Assembly: GCF_004698125.1 (NCBI RefSeq)
Contig: NZ_ML214297.1
Location: 1,710,891-1,774,890 of the forward strand
Direction: 5' to 3'
Origin: Halosimplex halophilum
GTDB lineage: Archaea > Halobacteriota > Halobacteria > Halobacteriales > Haloarculaceae
Length of the DNA: 64,000 nucleotides
The notes under the pieces are model-generated. The model made no database searches. It saw only the letters and a list, made by a program, of their open reading frames with translations, and was not told where the DNA came from. The stretch's first letter is position 1; each line of letters opens with the position of its first letter. This document shows positions 7,777 to 15,965 of the stretch, piece after piece. Both the position numbers and the translations under genes were made by a program.

Positions 7777-8451
7777 ATGGCAGTCAGTCGAGCGACGCGC
7801 CGGCAGCTTGGGGGGTTCGCGACCCTGGCCGTCGCGCTCGCGGCCGGTGCCGTGGTCTTCTCGCCGGCCGCGGTGCTGGAGTCGCTCGTCGCGCTCTCGG
7901 GGGACCCCTGGCGCTTTCTCGCCGTGCTCGCCGTCCTCTACGTCGCCCGGCCGCTGGTCCTGTGGCCGGTCAGCCTGCTCTCGCTGACGGTCGGGTACGT
8001 CTACGGCGTGGCGGTCGGGATCCCCGTCGCCGCCGCGGGGCTCGCCGTCTCCACGGCGACGCCGTTCCTGGTCGCCCGTCGGTTCCGGACCGACGAGGGG
8101 ATCCTCGGGCGGACCGCCGGCGTCGGCGACCGCGTGGTCGCGGCGACCGGCGGCTTCCGCGGGCTCGTGGCCGCGCGGCTGGCCCCGATCCCCTCGGACG
8201 TGATCTCCTCGGCCGCCGGGCTCTCGGATATCTCCCCGCGGACGTACCTGGCGGGGACGCTCGTCGGCGAGACGCCGTGGATCGTCGGCGCCGTCGTCGC
8301 CGGCGCGTCGATGCACACGCTCTCGGTCGAGGGGCTGGACCAGGGGATCGCGCTGGTCGCCGGCGCGACGGCCGTCTCCGGACTCCTGCTCGCCGGGCCG
8401 ACCTACCGGCTGGTCCGCGAGCGCTACGACCTCGGCGTCGACGTTCAGTAG
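7777..8451 (+). CDS. TVP38/TMEM64 (VTT-domain) membrane protein
   Basis: A 224-residue membrane protein with about five hydrophobic segments. The middle holds the VTT signature region: RPLVLWPVSLLSLTVGYVYG, the Gly-rich VAVGIPVAAAGLAVSTATPFLVARRF, then ARLAPIPSDVISSAAGLSDISPRTYLAGTLVG. These correspond to the paired re-entrant hairpins of DedA/TVP38 proteins, which in other organisms act as lipid scramblases or membrane-homeostasis proteins. The start at ATG 7777 follows directly after the divergent promoter region. The 3' end overlaps the convergent zinc-finger gene by 7 bp. Confidence 0.85.
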   Translation: MAVSRATRRQLGGFATLAVALAAGAVVFSPAAVLESLVALSGDPWRFLAVLAVLYVARPLVLWPVSLLSLTVGYVYGVAVGIPVAAAGLAVSTATPFLVARRFRTDEGILGRTAGVGDRVVAATGGFRGLVAARLAPIPSDVISSAAGLSDISPRTYLAGTLVGETPWIVGAVVAGASMHTLSVEGLDQGIALVAGATAVSGLLLAGPTYRLVRERYDLGVDVQ

Positions 8452-8564
8452 AAGGTGTCCGCGCAGTCGTAGACCACGCCGTGTTCCGGGCAGACGTACT
8501 TGCAGTGGCGGTGGGTCATCGGCCGCTCGCAGACCGGACAGGGCCGGCCGCCGGCGTCGCTCAT
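8445..8564 (-). CDS. 39-aa zinc-finger micro-protein
   Basis: The protein starts MSDAGGRPCPVC and reads on through HCKYVCPEHGVVYDCADTFY. It has two Cys pairs (CPVC and CKYVC), a further Cys in YDCAD and three His residues, consistent with one zinc site. It resembles the small CPxCG-type zinc-finger proteins common in haloarchaea (HVO_2523-like, from memory). ATG at 8564 is used because the upstream extension in frame is basic and improbable. The stop overlaps the TVP38 stop region by 7 bp in convergent orientation. Members of this class are often regulators of biofilm or motility, which is not testable here. Confidence 0.72.
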   Translation of the reverse strand: MSDAGGRPCPVCERPMTHRHCKYVCPEHGVVYDCADTFY

Positions 8565-8628
8565 ACCCGACGATCGGACGAGGGGCGCTTGAGTCTTGTT
8601 CTCGCGGTCGCGCCGGTCGACGGACCGA

Positions 8629-9288
8629 CTAGTCGCCCGACAGCAGGACGGCCCCGGTCGGGCGAGCGAGGCCGACACCGAGACCGATCACCACGCCGGT
8701 CAGGTGGCCGACGACGCCGACCTGCGCGGTCCCGGCCGCGAGCGCCAGCAGGCCGAAGACGGCCTGGCCGGCGATGGCGGCCCCGAAGAGGACCCACAGC
8801 GGGGTGAACTCGCCGTGCCAGCCGCCCGTCGCGGCCCGGTAGCGGACGCTGTCGACGACGACCAGCGCCGTCATCGCGAGGACGACCCCGCTGGCGCCGA
8901 GCGTCCCGGCCACGCGGCCCGACGCGCCGAGCGCGACGTACCAGGCGACCTGCGCGCCCGTCGTCGCCAGACCGGCGACGGCGGCGAGCGCGAGGAAGCG
9001 CCGGCGACCCAGCCGGCGCTCGACGACGCCGCCGAACAGGAGCAACTGGACGACGCTCGAGACGAGGTGGCGCGGGTCCGTCGGCAGGTGCGCCAGCGGC
9101 GCGAGCAGCCACCCGACGGAGGGCTCGGGCGTCGCGACGAACAGCGCGACGAACGTCGCGTACCCGAACCGCTCCCAGACGTACCACTCGGCGGCGAAGA
9201 CGAAGACGAAGAGAGCACAGAGGGAGAGAGTCGTCGGAACGGTCCGCAGCCAGCGGAGGCCCCGCGACAGCGCGGGGGCCTCGTCCAT
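8629..9288 (-). CDS. rhomboid-family intramembrane serine protease
   Basis: A 219-residue membrane protein with six predicted transmembrane segments. The catalytic serine motif GASG is in TLGASGVVLAM (about residue 130) and the partner His is in VVGHLTGVVIGLGVG near the C-terminus, as in rhomboid proteases that cut substrates within the membrane. The N-terminal helix-loop carries WYVWERFGYATF. The region before GASG (HLVSSVVQLLLFGGVVERRLGRRRFL) matches the usual H-N helix region, although the first His is followed by LVSS rather than the common LxxN. Substrates unknown. It lies 5 bp downstream of the ribonucleotide reductase gene, so read-through is possible. Confidence 0.86.
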   Translation of the reverse strand: MDEAPALSRGLRWLRTVPTTLSLCALFVFVFAAEWYVWERFGYATFVALFVATPEPSVGWLLAPLAHLPTDPRHLVSSVVQLLLFGGVVERRLGRRRFLALAAVAGLATTGAQVAWYVALGASGRVAGTLGASGVVLAMTALVVVDSVRYRAATGGWHGEFTPLWVLFGAAIAGQAVFGLLALAAGTAQVGVVGHLTGVVIGLGVGLARPTGAVLLSGD

Positions 9289-9293
9289 CTACC

Positions 9294-12200
9294 TCAACAC
9301 TCCGACCAGCCGCAGGACTCGCAGGTCTTGCAGCCCTCGGAGTAGTACAGCGACATCGACGAGCACTCCGGACACTCCGGGCTCTCGCCGGCGTCGATCA
9401 GCTCCTGCTGGTCGCCCCCGGCGGCCTGTCCGGCCTCGGAGCCGGGCTCGCCCGCGTCGCTGCCGGGTCCGGCGCCCATCGAGACGGAGGCGCCGCCGTC
9501 CGTCTCCGGCTCGACGGCCCCCACGTCCTGGTTGGGGTTGCTGTCGTCCTCGCCCGCGCTCTCGGCGGCGCGGCGCGCGTCGCGCTCCTCGGCGGTCTCC
9601 TCCAGCGTCTGCTGCTGGGGGTAGCCCTTGTCGATCTCGTCGTCGAGGTAGCGCCGCAGGGCCGTGCCGATGGCGTCCGGGATGGACTGGATCTGCTCGC
9701 CCTTGTCCCAGGCGACCTTCGGCGACCGGATGCCCTGGAGCTCGTCGGCGATCTCGCGGGGGTCGACGCCCGCGCGCAGCGCCGTCGAGATGGTCTTGGC
9801 CAGCGCCTCCGTGAAGGAGGCGGTGAAGCCGCCGGAGTTGCCGATGTTGGCGAACAGCTCGAAGGGGCGCTCGGCCTCGGGGTCCTCGTTGATGTTGACG
9901 TAGAGTTTCCCGTAGCCGGTGTCGATGCGCTGGGTGACGCCGTGGAGCACGTCCGGCCGCGAGCGCTTCTGTGCGTAGTCGGGCCGCTCGCCGTCGGCGG
10001 CGCCGAGGATCTCCTCGGTCTCGGTCTCGATGGCCGCCTGGACCGCGTCCTCCTCGAGGAAGGCGTCGAAGCCGCCGAAGACCTCCTCGATCTGGGCGAC
10101 GACCTCCTCGGCGTCCATGTCGGCGAACTCCGTGTTCTGGGCGCGCGTCGTCAGCACCTGCTTGCTGCGGGTGCCGTCGCGGTAGTAGGTGACGCCCTTG
10201 CCGCCGTGGTCGTAGATGTACTCGAAGACCTCCTGTGCGTCCTCGACGGTGGAGTCATTGGGCGCGTTGACCGTCTTCGAGATGGCGGAGTCGACGCCCT
10301 CCTGGCAGGCGACCTGGATCCCCGCGTGTTCCTTCGCGGAGAGGTCACCCGTCGTGACGAACAGCTCGCCGACCGCGTCGGGGACCGTCGAGAGGCCGTC
10401 GACGCCGTCGAACTCGTTTGCGGCCATCTGCTCCTGGGCCTCCTCCTTGACGGCGTCGATGTCCAGATCGTTCTCCTCCAGCACGCGGAGGAAGTAGTCG
10501 TCGAACTCGACGAGCATCTCGTCGCCCTGCACGTCGTCGGAGACGTTCTTGTAGTAGGCGACGTTGTAGATGGGCTCGCAGCCGCCGGTGGTGTTGCCGA
10601 CCATCGAGGTGGTGCCCGTCGGCGCGATGGTCGTCGTGTTGTGGTTGCGCAGCGCGAAGCCGTCGGCCCACTCGTCGGCGTCGAGGCCGGTCTGCTTCTC
10701 GAACCACTCGCGGTACTCGGTGGGGTTCGCGAACTTCGAGTTGTCCCACTCCTCGAAGGTGCCACGGTCCTGGGCGAGCTCGTGGCTGGCCCACTTCGAC
10801 TCGTGGTTGATGTGGCGCATCAGCTGGCGGGCGACCTCGTTGGACACGTCGTCGCCGTACTGCATGCCGAGCTGGATGTACAGCTGCGCCAGGCCCATGA
10901 TGCCGAGGCCGATCTTGCGCATCTCCCGGACGGTCTCCTCGATCTTCGGGACCGGGAAGTCCGACATCGTGACCACGTTCTCGAGGAAGCGCGTCCCCAT
11001 CTCGATGCGGTGGTCGAACGCCTCGAAGTCGATGGCCTCCTGCAGGAACGCGTCGACGGCGTCCTCCAGCGAGTCGTACTCGTCGGCGTGTTCGGCCGAC
11101 CAGACGCGCCAGTCCGGCGCGTCCTTCGCCGCGAGCGTCGAGAGGTTGATGTGACCGAGGTTACAGGCCTCGTACTCCTCCAGGGGCTGCTCGCCGCAGG
11201 GGTTCGTCGCGAGGATGCGGTGGTCGGGGTGTTCCTCCACGTCGAAGGAGTGTTCCTTGTTGACGCGTTCGAGGTAGATGACGCCCGGTTCGCCGTTCTC
11301 GTGGGCGCCGTCGACGATGCGCTCCCAGACCTTCCGGGCGGGGACCGACAGCACCTCGCCGACCTCGACGTACTCGCCGAGGTCGAACATCTCGTACAGC
11401 TCCTTCGTCTCCTCGGTGGCGACGTGGGGTTCCTCGGTCCGCGGGTTGGTGAACGTGAACTCCTCGTCGTTTTTCACCGCGTCCATGAAGTCGTCGGTGA
11501 TCCCCACGGAGATGTTGAAGTTCGAGAGGTGGCCCTCGACGGCGTTGCGGAGGTGTTTCGGCACCTTGCCGTCCTCGTCGATGAGCTCGCGGGCCTCCTC
11601 CAGGGCGTCCGCGAAGGAGTTGTGCGTGAAGTCGTCCGGGTCGTTCAGCCGGAGCGTGTGCGCCAGGGATACGTCCTTGTTCTTGGCGTGGATGAACTGG
11701 ATCACGTCCGGGTGCGAGACGCGCATGACGCCCATCTGCGCGCCCCGCCGGGCGCCGCCCTGCGCGATGGTCTCGCACATCTGGTCGAACGTCCGCATGA
11801 ACGTGATCGGCCCCGACGCGATACCCCCCGTGGAGCCGACCGCGTCGCCGTAGGGCCGCAGCCGCCAGAAGGCGTAGCCCATGCCGCCGCCGCTCTGGAA
11901 GACCTGCGCGGCCTCCTTGGCGGTCTGGTGGATGTCGTCGATGTCGTCCTCCGGCGAGTCGACGAAACAGGCCGACAGCTGCTGGAGTTCGTCGCCGGCG
12001 TTCATCAGCGTCGGCGAGTTCGGCATGAAGGACAGGTCCTCCATCAGCCGCTGGAACTCGTCGGCGGTCTCCTCGACGTGCTCGCGTACCCCCTCGGGCA
12101 GCTCCGGGACGACCGTCTCGTAGGCGAACTTGTTGACGTTGTACTGGTCGAGGGTCGTCTCGGCGTCGTCGTCGGCCGTCGTCCCCGTGCCGAAGACCTC

Positions 12201-12497
12201 CGCGGCCAGCTCGTCGCGGCGCGGGTGGTCGGGCTTGAGCTGGTCGGGCGTGACCGTGACCTCCACGTCGCGTTTCTCGGCCTCGTAGACGGCCTCGGCC
12301 AGTGCGATGTTCTTCGCGACGCGGTCGAAGAGATCCTCCTGCTCCTCGATCAGTTCCCCGTCGGCGTCCTTGCGGAGATAGCGCGCGGGCAGAATGTTGT
12401 GGTACGCGTTCCCCGTGAGCCGCTCCTCCAGTGTCTCCCCCTCGGTGCGCTTGATCGGCAGGTCGATGTCGTCGACCCCGAGATCGCCGCTACTCAT
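9294..12497 (-). CDS. nrdJ: adenosylcobalamin-dependent (class II) ribonucleoside-diphosphate reductase
   Basis: A 1067-residue enzyme making deoxyribonucleotides with a B12 cofactor. Visible landmarks are QLSACFVDSPEDD (redox Cys region), GGGMGYAFWRLRP, the finger-loop NPCGEQPLEEYEACNLGHINLS, and the phosphate-binding PTGTTSMVGNTTGGCEP. A C-terminal TSCPD-type domain follows (GFTASFTEALAKTISTALRAGVD) and the protein ends in a four-Cys zinc/redox tail, CPEC..GCKTCESCGWSEC. The Gly/Asp/Glu-rich linker before the tail is typical of halophiles. No intein is present. ATG at 12497 is chosen over an upstream ATG at 12515. A palindrome TTTGGGTCCCAAA lies 95 bp upstream. Confidence 0.93.
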   Translation of the reverse strand: MSSGDLGVDDIDLPIKRTEGETLEERLTGNAYHNILPARYLRKDADGELIEEQEDLFDRVAKNIALAEAVYEAEKRDVEVTVTPDQLKPDHPRRDELAAEVFGTGTTADDDAETTLDQYNVNKFAYETVVPELPEGVREHVEETADEFQRLMEDLSFMPNSPTLMNAGDELQQLSACFVDSPEDDIDDIHQTAKEAAQVFQSGGGMGYAFWRLRPYGDAVGSTGGIASGPITFMRTFDQMCETIAQGGARRGAQMGVMRVSHPDVIQFIHAKNKDVSLAHTLRLNDPDDFTHNSFADALEEARELIDEDGKVPKHLRNAVEGHLSNFNISVGITDDFMDAVKNDEEFTFTNPRTEEPHVATEETKELYEMFDLGEYVEVGEVLSVPARKVWERIVDGAHENGEPGVIYLERVNKEHSFDVEEHPDHRILATNPCGEQPLEEYEACNLGHINLSTLAAKDAPDWRVWSAEHADEYDSLEDAVDAFLQEAIDFEAFDHRIEMGTRFLENVVTMSDFPVPKIEETVREMRKIGLGIMGLAQLYIQLGMQYGDDVSNEVARQLMRHINHESKWASHELAQDRGTFEEWDNSKFANPTEYREWFEKQTGLDADEWADGFALRNHNTTTIAPTGTTSMVGNTTGGCEPIYNVAYYKNVSDDVQGDEMLVEFDDYFLRVLEENDLDIDAVKEEAQEQMAANEFDGVDGLSTVPDAVGELFVTTGDLSAKEHAGIQVACQEGVDSAISKTVNAPNDSTVEDAQEVFEYIYDHGGKGVTYYRDGTRSKQVLTTRAQNTEFADMDAEEVVAQIEEVFGGFDAFLEEDAVQAAIETETEEILGAADGERPDYAQKRSRPDVLHGVTQRIDTGYGKLYVNINEDPEAERPFELFANIGNSGGFTASFTEALAKTISTALRAGVDPREIADELQGIRSPKVAWDKGEQIQSIPDAIGTALRRYLDDEIDKGYPQQQTLEETAEERDARRAAESAGEDDSNPNQDVGAVEPETDGGASVSMGAGPGSDAGEPGSEAGQAAGGDQQELIDAGESPECPECSSMSLYYSEGCKTCESCGWSEC

Positions 12498-13175
12498 GTG
12501 TCGCGCCCCTCCCACGAACGATACCGGCGCCGGATCGAGAGCGTGTCCGCTGTGGCCTCATACCTATCATCTGTGACGGAAATCTTGTTTGTTTGGGTCC
12601 CAAATAACGCTTTGGTTTGCGGGTATTCGTCGCTCGATTCATGTGTTCGAACTTCGAGAGGTCGCGTCGCTACGTGCCTCTCCGGCGATGTAACCGCGCG
12701 TTCCGTGTCATACGGCGAATCCCTCTTAAACGTAGGTGGACCGAAGTGAAAGTAGTTCCGAACCGACGCGAACCGAGTGATAGCGGGCGGATCTGCAGTG
12801 GAAGCGATCGGGGGTTTCGGCTGGAGATCGGGGCGGTCCGTCCCCGATCCCCGTCGACTGCGAGTGCGGATCCATGTGTATAATTGTTCTTATATGACCG
12901 GGCAGACGGCGGCGGCGTGCGCTCCGGTCCGGCGGTTCGGGAACGGGCCGAAAATTTATATAAGAATCATGGTCATTCGAGGGATCGGCGGTCCCGCGGT
13001 CGGTAGCCGAGGGAAGCGACCGCGTGGGACCGAACGGCGGGTGTGACAAGCGGGTGGAACGTACTCGGAAGCGAACCGGCAACCCGGATCGGGGTCCTGA
13101 GGTCGCCCCGTTGTTCCGGGCGCGGACCGTCCGTGAGCCTCCGGCTCGCGAGGAAACCCAGTCCGGAAAAAGTCG
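12498..13175. other. gene-poor interval upstream of nrdJ with two divergent AT-rich TATA islands
   Basis: Together with 13193-13319 this is about 0.8 kb with no convincing gene. It contains the 13-bp palindrome TTTGGGTCCCAAA (12592-12604) in the probable nrdJ promoter zone. It also contains two AT-rich islands, at 12877-12896 and 12951-12967, carrying the inverted 9-mers TTCTTATAT and ATATAAGAA. Short frames here have basic composition unlike halophilic proteins. The rest is GC-rich with small hairpins such as GAGCCTCCGGCTC. The interval may be degraded inserted DNA. Confidence 0.5.
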
Positions 13176-13192
13176 GTAGTGGACTCGCGGGG
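13176..13192 (+). repeat. attachment-site-like 17-bp duplicate of the tRNA-Ala 3' end (distal copy)
   Basis: GTAGTGGACTCGCGGGG is identical to bases 13947-13963, which cover the last 13 nt of the tRNA-Ala gene plus 4 nt beyond it. The flanking bases differ on both sides. The two copies are 771 bp apart in direct orientation and enclose only the hicBA pair. This is the arrangement left by site-specific integration at a tRNA 3' end. Confidence 0.7.
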
Positions 13193-13319
13193 CAGGAGGA
13201 TCGCAATTTGCGGAACGGATCGGTCCCTGAACGTCCTCGGAGCAGTCATCGGACCGAACATTCGGAACGGACCTGGGTCCCCGAACGCTTATTCGGCAGT
13301 GCGCGTTACCGTCACTCAC

Positions 13320-13592
13320 ATGGCTAGTTCCACGCGCGACGGCGATCTCGACCACGAAGACGAGATCCGGATGTGGCGCGAGGGTGACGGCTGGGTCATC
13401 ACCGACGTCGAGACCGGCGTGACTACCCAAGGTGAGACGCGGGAACACGCGCTGGAGATGCTTGACGAGGCCGTCGCACTCCACAAGGGAGAGATCGGCC
13501 GTGAACCGACTGACGAGGAACTCAGGGAACTGGGTATCGACCCGGAAGACAACACCACCGGCAACGAAGAGCCGCCGGAGTTTCTGCAGTAA
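13320..13592 (+). CDS. hicB: HicB-family antitoxin
   Basis: A 90-residue acidic protein. Residues 10-60 fit the HicB partial RNase H-like fold (IRMWREGDGWVITDVETGVTTQGETREHALEMLDEAVAL). The acidic C-terminal tail ends DNTTGNEEPPEFLQ. HicB antitoxins bind and neutralise HicA and usually repress the operon. The gene is first in the pair, the reverse of the common hicA-hicB order, and its TAA stop is followed directly by the hicA ATG. CTTATT at about 13289 could be the TATA box. The pair is enclosed by attachment-site-like repeats. Confidence 0.85.
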   Translation: MASSTRDGDLDHEDEIRMWREGDGWVITDVETGVTTQGETREHALEMLDEAVALHKGEIGREPTDEELRELGIDPEDNTTGNEEPPEFLQ

Positions 13593-13844
13593 ATGGGTCG
13601 GCGGACGTTCTCCGGTATGGAAGTGGCGAAGGTGCTCGTCAACGTGGGCGATTTCGAATGGCGCCGAACGGTCGGCGACCACGCGCAACTCTACTACGAG
13701 CATCCAACCAACGAGGACGACAAACGACAGGTCACGGTCCCACTCCACGACGAACTCAGGATCGGAACGCTTCGGGATGTTGCCAGTGATGCGGGTGCGG
13801 AGGACTTCGATGCGTTCTGCGACTGGATCGACCGCAACGCATAG
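13593..13844 (+). CDS. hicA: HicA-family mRNA interferase toxin
   Basis: An 83-residue protein with the double-stranded RNA-binding-like HicA fold. Visible features are the N-terminal FSGMEVAKVLVNVGDFEWRR, the catalytic His in VGDHAQLYY (family consensus GSH; here Asp replaces Ser), the basic-acidic loop EDDKRQVTVPLH, and the C-terminal helix RIGTLRDVASDAGAEDFDAFCDWI. HicA toxins bind or cleave mRNA in a translation-linked way. Its start abuts the hicB stop with no gap, so translation is probably coupled. The active-site His is intact and the toxin is predicted functional. Confidence 0.85.
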   Translation: MGRRTFSGMEVAKVLVNVGDFEWRRTVGDHAQLYYEHPTNEDDKRQVTVPLHDELRIGTLRDVASDAGAEDFDAFCDWIDRNA

Positions 13845-13946
13845 TTCGTCTGAGCTGCTGATCATCTCGTCACCCCTGTGCGAGAAAGTTCCCGCGAGAA
13901 CCGCAATACCGGCGACTAACCGGATAGTTCGCGGGGAAGAAACGGT

Positions 13947-13963
13947 GTAGTGGACTCGCGGGG
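13947..13963 (+). repeat. attachment-site-like repeat, tRNA-Ala copy
   Basis: This is the second copy of the 17-bp sequence at 13176-13192. It includes the acceptor 3' strand and part of the T-arm of tRNA-Ala, so the tRNA gene stays intact after the presumed integration. No integrase gene lies between the copies. Confidence 0.7.
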
Positions 13964-14022
13964 ATTTGAACCCCGGGCCTCTTCCTTGCGAAGGAAGCGA
14001 TCTGCCACTGATCTACGAGCCC
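13951..14022 (-). tRNA. tRNA-Ala (CGC)
   Basis: On the minus strand the acceptor stem is GGGCTCG/CGAGTCC followed by discriminator A. The third pair is G-T, the alanine identity element G3:U70. The anticodon stem CTTCC/GGAAG encloses TTCGCAA with anticodon CGC. The T-arm is CCGGGG-TTCAAAT-CCCCG-like. There is no intron and no encoded CCA. Its 3' end faces the hicBA cassette. Confidence 0.94.
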
Positions 14023-14143
14023 GCGTGTATCGCTCGCAGCGCAGAGGGGATAAGTCCTGCGCGTGAGAGCGGCTTCGGGAATCAGTCACACGGTGGCGCC
14101 GCGTGGCGACCGGGTGACTGCGACGGCGGGGCCGTCGACCCCT

Positions 14144-14452
14144 CTAGTCCTCGAGGACGATCTCGATGGAGACGTCGTTCGGGACCTGGATCCGCATCAG
14201 CTGGCGCAGCGCGCGTTCGTCGGCGTCGATGTCGATGAGCCGCTTGTGGACGCGCATCTCCCAGTGTTCCCACGTCGCCGTCCCCTCGCCGTCGGGGGAC
14301 TTGCGGGTGGGGACCTCGAGCGTCTTGGTCGGCAGCGGGATCGGCCCCGACAGCTCGACGCCGGTCTTGTTGGCGATGTCGCGGACCTCGCCGCAGATCG
14401 AGTCGAGGTCTTCGGGGCTGGTGCCGGCCAGCCTGACGCGTGCTTGCTGCAT
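14144..14452 (-). CDS. rpsJ: 30S ribosomal protein S10 (uS10)
   Basis: A 102-residue small-subunit protein of the A-site/mRNA entry side. The archaeal S10 signature is clear: [22 protein letters not shown], then [36 protein letters not shown] and the C-terminal [13 protein letters not shown]. Length matches archaeal S10. It starts 3 bp after the EF-1A stop, so it is translated from the same mRNA, as in the conserved tuf-rpsJ pair of archaea. It is the last gene of this minus-strand unit. Confidence 0.96.
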   Translation of the reverse strand: MQQARVRLAGTSPEDLDSICGEVRDIANKTGVELSGPIPLPTKTLEVPTRKSPDGEGTATWEHWEMRVHKRLIDIDADERALRQLMRIQVPNDVSIEIVLED

Positions 14453-14455
14453 GAG

Positions 14456-15727
14456 TTACTCGCGCTCGTTGACCTGCATGACCTGCCCGGCCGCGATGGT
14501 CTGACCCATGTCGCGGATGGCGAAGCTGCCCAGTTCGGGGATGTCGTTGGCCGACTCGATGCTGAGCGGCTTCTGCGGGCGGATGGTGACGACCGCGGCG
14601 TCGCCGTTCTGGATGAAGTCCGGGTTCTCCTCCTCGGCCTCGCCCGTCGCGGGGTCGATCTTCTGGTCGATGGACTCGATGGTACACGCGACCTGCGCCG
14701 TGTGGGCGTGGAAGACCGGGGTGTAGCCGGCGGTGATGACCGACGGGTGCTGCATCACGACGATGCGGGCCTGGAAGGTCTCGGCGACCGACGGCGGGTC
14801 GTCGGCGGGGCCACAGACGTCACCGCGGCGGATGTCGTCCTGGCCGATGCCGCGGACGTTGAACCCGACGTTGTCGCCGGGGCCGGCCTGCGGGACCTCC
14901 TCGTGGTGCATCTCGATGGTCTTGACCTCGCCGCCCACGTCGGAGGGCTGGAAGCTCACGTTGTCGCCCGTGTTGAGCATGCCCGTCTCGACGCGTCCGA
15001 CCGGGACGGTCCCGATGCCGGAGATGGTGTAGACGTCCTGGATGGGGAGTCGGAGCGGCGCGTCCGTCGGCGGCTCCGGCTCGGGCAGGCTGTTGAGGGC
15101 CTCCAGGAGGATCTCGTCGTCGTACCAGTCCATGTTCTCGGAGCGCTCGGCGACGTTGTCGCCCTCGAACGCCGAGACCGGGATGAACTTCGCGTCTTCG
15201 GTGTCGAAGCGGACCTGGTTGAGCAGGTCCTCGACCTCGTCGACGACCTCGTGGTAGCGGCCCTCCTCGTAGTCGGCCAGGTCCATCTTGTTGACGGCGA
15301 CGATCATCTCGCCGATGCCCAGCGTGCGGGCCAGGAAGACGTGCTCCTGGGTCTGGGGCTGGACGCCGTCGTCGGCGGCGACCACGAGCACGGCGTTGTC
15401 CGCCTGGGACGCGCCCGTGATCATGTTCTTGACGAAGTCGCGGTGGCCCGGACAGTCGACGATGGTGAAGAAGTACTCGTCGGTGTCGAACTCCTGGTGG
15501 GCGATGTCGATGGTGACGCCGCGCTCGCGCTCCTCGGCGAGGTTGTCCATGACGTAGGCGAACTCGAAGCCGCCCTTGCCCTTCTCCTCGGCTTCCTCCT
15601 TGTGCTGCTCGATGACGTGCTCGGGGACGCTGCCGGTCTCGTACAGCAGTCGCCCGACCAGTGTGCTCTTCCCGTGGTCTACGTGGCCGATGATGGCCAG
15701 GTTCTGGTGCGGTTTGTCCTCACTCAT
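14456..15727 (-). CDS. tuf: translation elongation factor EF-1 alpha (aEF1A)
   Basis: A 423-residue GTPase that delivers aminoacyl-tRNA to the ribosome. G1 is GHVDHGKS (14-21), switch I has RERGVTID, G3 is DCPGH (about 93) and G4 is NKMD (about 147). These are followed by the beta-barrel domains 2 and 3 (for example [15 protein letters not shown] and [15 protein letters not shown]). The minus-strand TATA-like GGTTTTAAC at about 15775-15783 predicts a start near 15750 and a leader of about 23 nt. rpsJ follows after 3 bp. Homoserine dehydrogenase and its ACT partner lie 238 bp upstream on the same strand. Confidence 0.97.
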   Translation of the reverse strand: MSEDKPHQNLAIIGHVDHGKSTLVGRLLYETGSVPEHVIEQHKEEAEEKGKGGFEFAYVMDNLAEERERGVTIDIAHQEFDTDEYFFTIVDCPGHRDFVKNMITGASQADNAVLVVAADDGVQPQTQEHVFLARTLGIGEMIVAVNKMDLADYEEGRYHEVVDEVEDLLNQVRFDTEDAKFIPVSAFEGDNVAERSENMDWYDDEILLEALNSLPEPEPPTDAPLRLPIQDVYTISGIGTVPVGRVETGMLNTGDNVSFQPSDVGGEVKTIEMHHEEVPQAGPGDNVGFNVRGIGQDDIRRGDVCGPADDPPSVAETFQARIVVMQHPSVITAGYTPVFHAHTAQVACTIESIDQKIDPATGEAEEENPDFIQNGDAAVVTIRPQKPLSIESANDIPELGSFAIRDMGQTIAAGQVMQVNERE

Positions 15728-15965
15728 TGTATCTCACGCGCAGAGGCGCTATGTGGGAATCCTTTGGCGGTTAGTGTTAAAACCATTTCGATAGCGACTC
15801 CACGCGATCCCGGTGCCGTCTTGCGATTTGCCAACCGCTCCCACGGACCGCGACGCGCGCCCTCCCGCCGGGGATCGCGACGGACAGGCGGCGGTCGGCG
15901 GCCGGGACGGAGACAGTGGCGGTTGACGGTCGGCGAGAGCGCGGAGAACGGGTCGCCGGGGGCGG

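Noticed and set aside
9294-12497. Intein in ribonucleotide reductase or in rpoA1, common in archaea
   Set aside because: Catalytic motifs in both proteins are contiguous and lengths match intein-free homologues.
12498-12620. Cobalamin riboswitch upstream of the B12-dependent nrdJ
   Set aside because: No B12-box-like core was found by eye. The only notable sequence is the palindrome TTTGGGTCCCAAA, and such riboswitches are essentially bacterial.
12726-13865. 379-residue minus-strand frame across the hicBA island
   Set aside because: It runs antisense to both hicB and hicA and is basic and low-complexity; the hicBA pair is a far better explanation.
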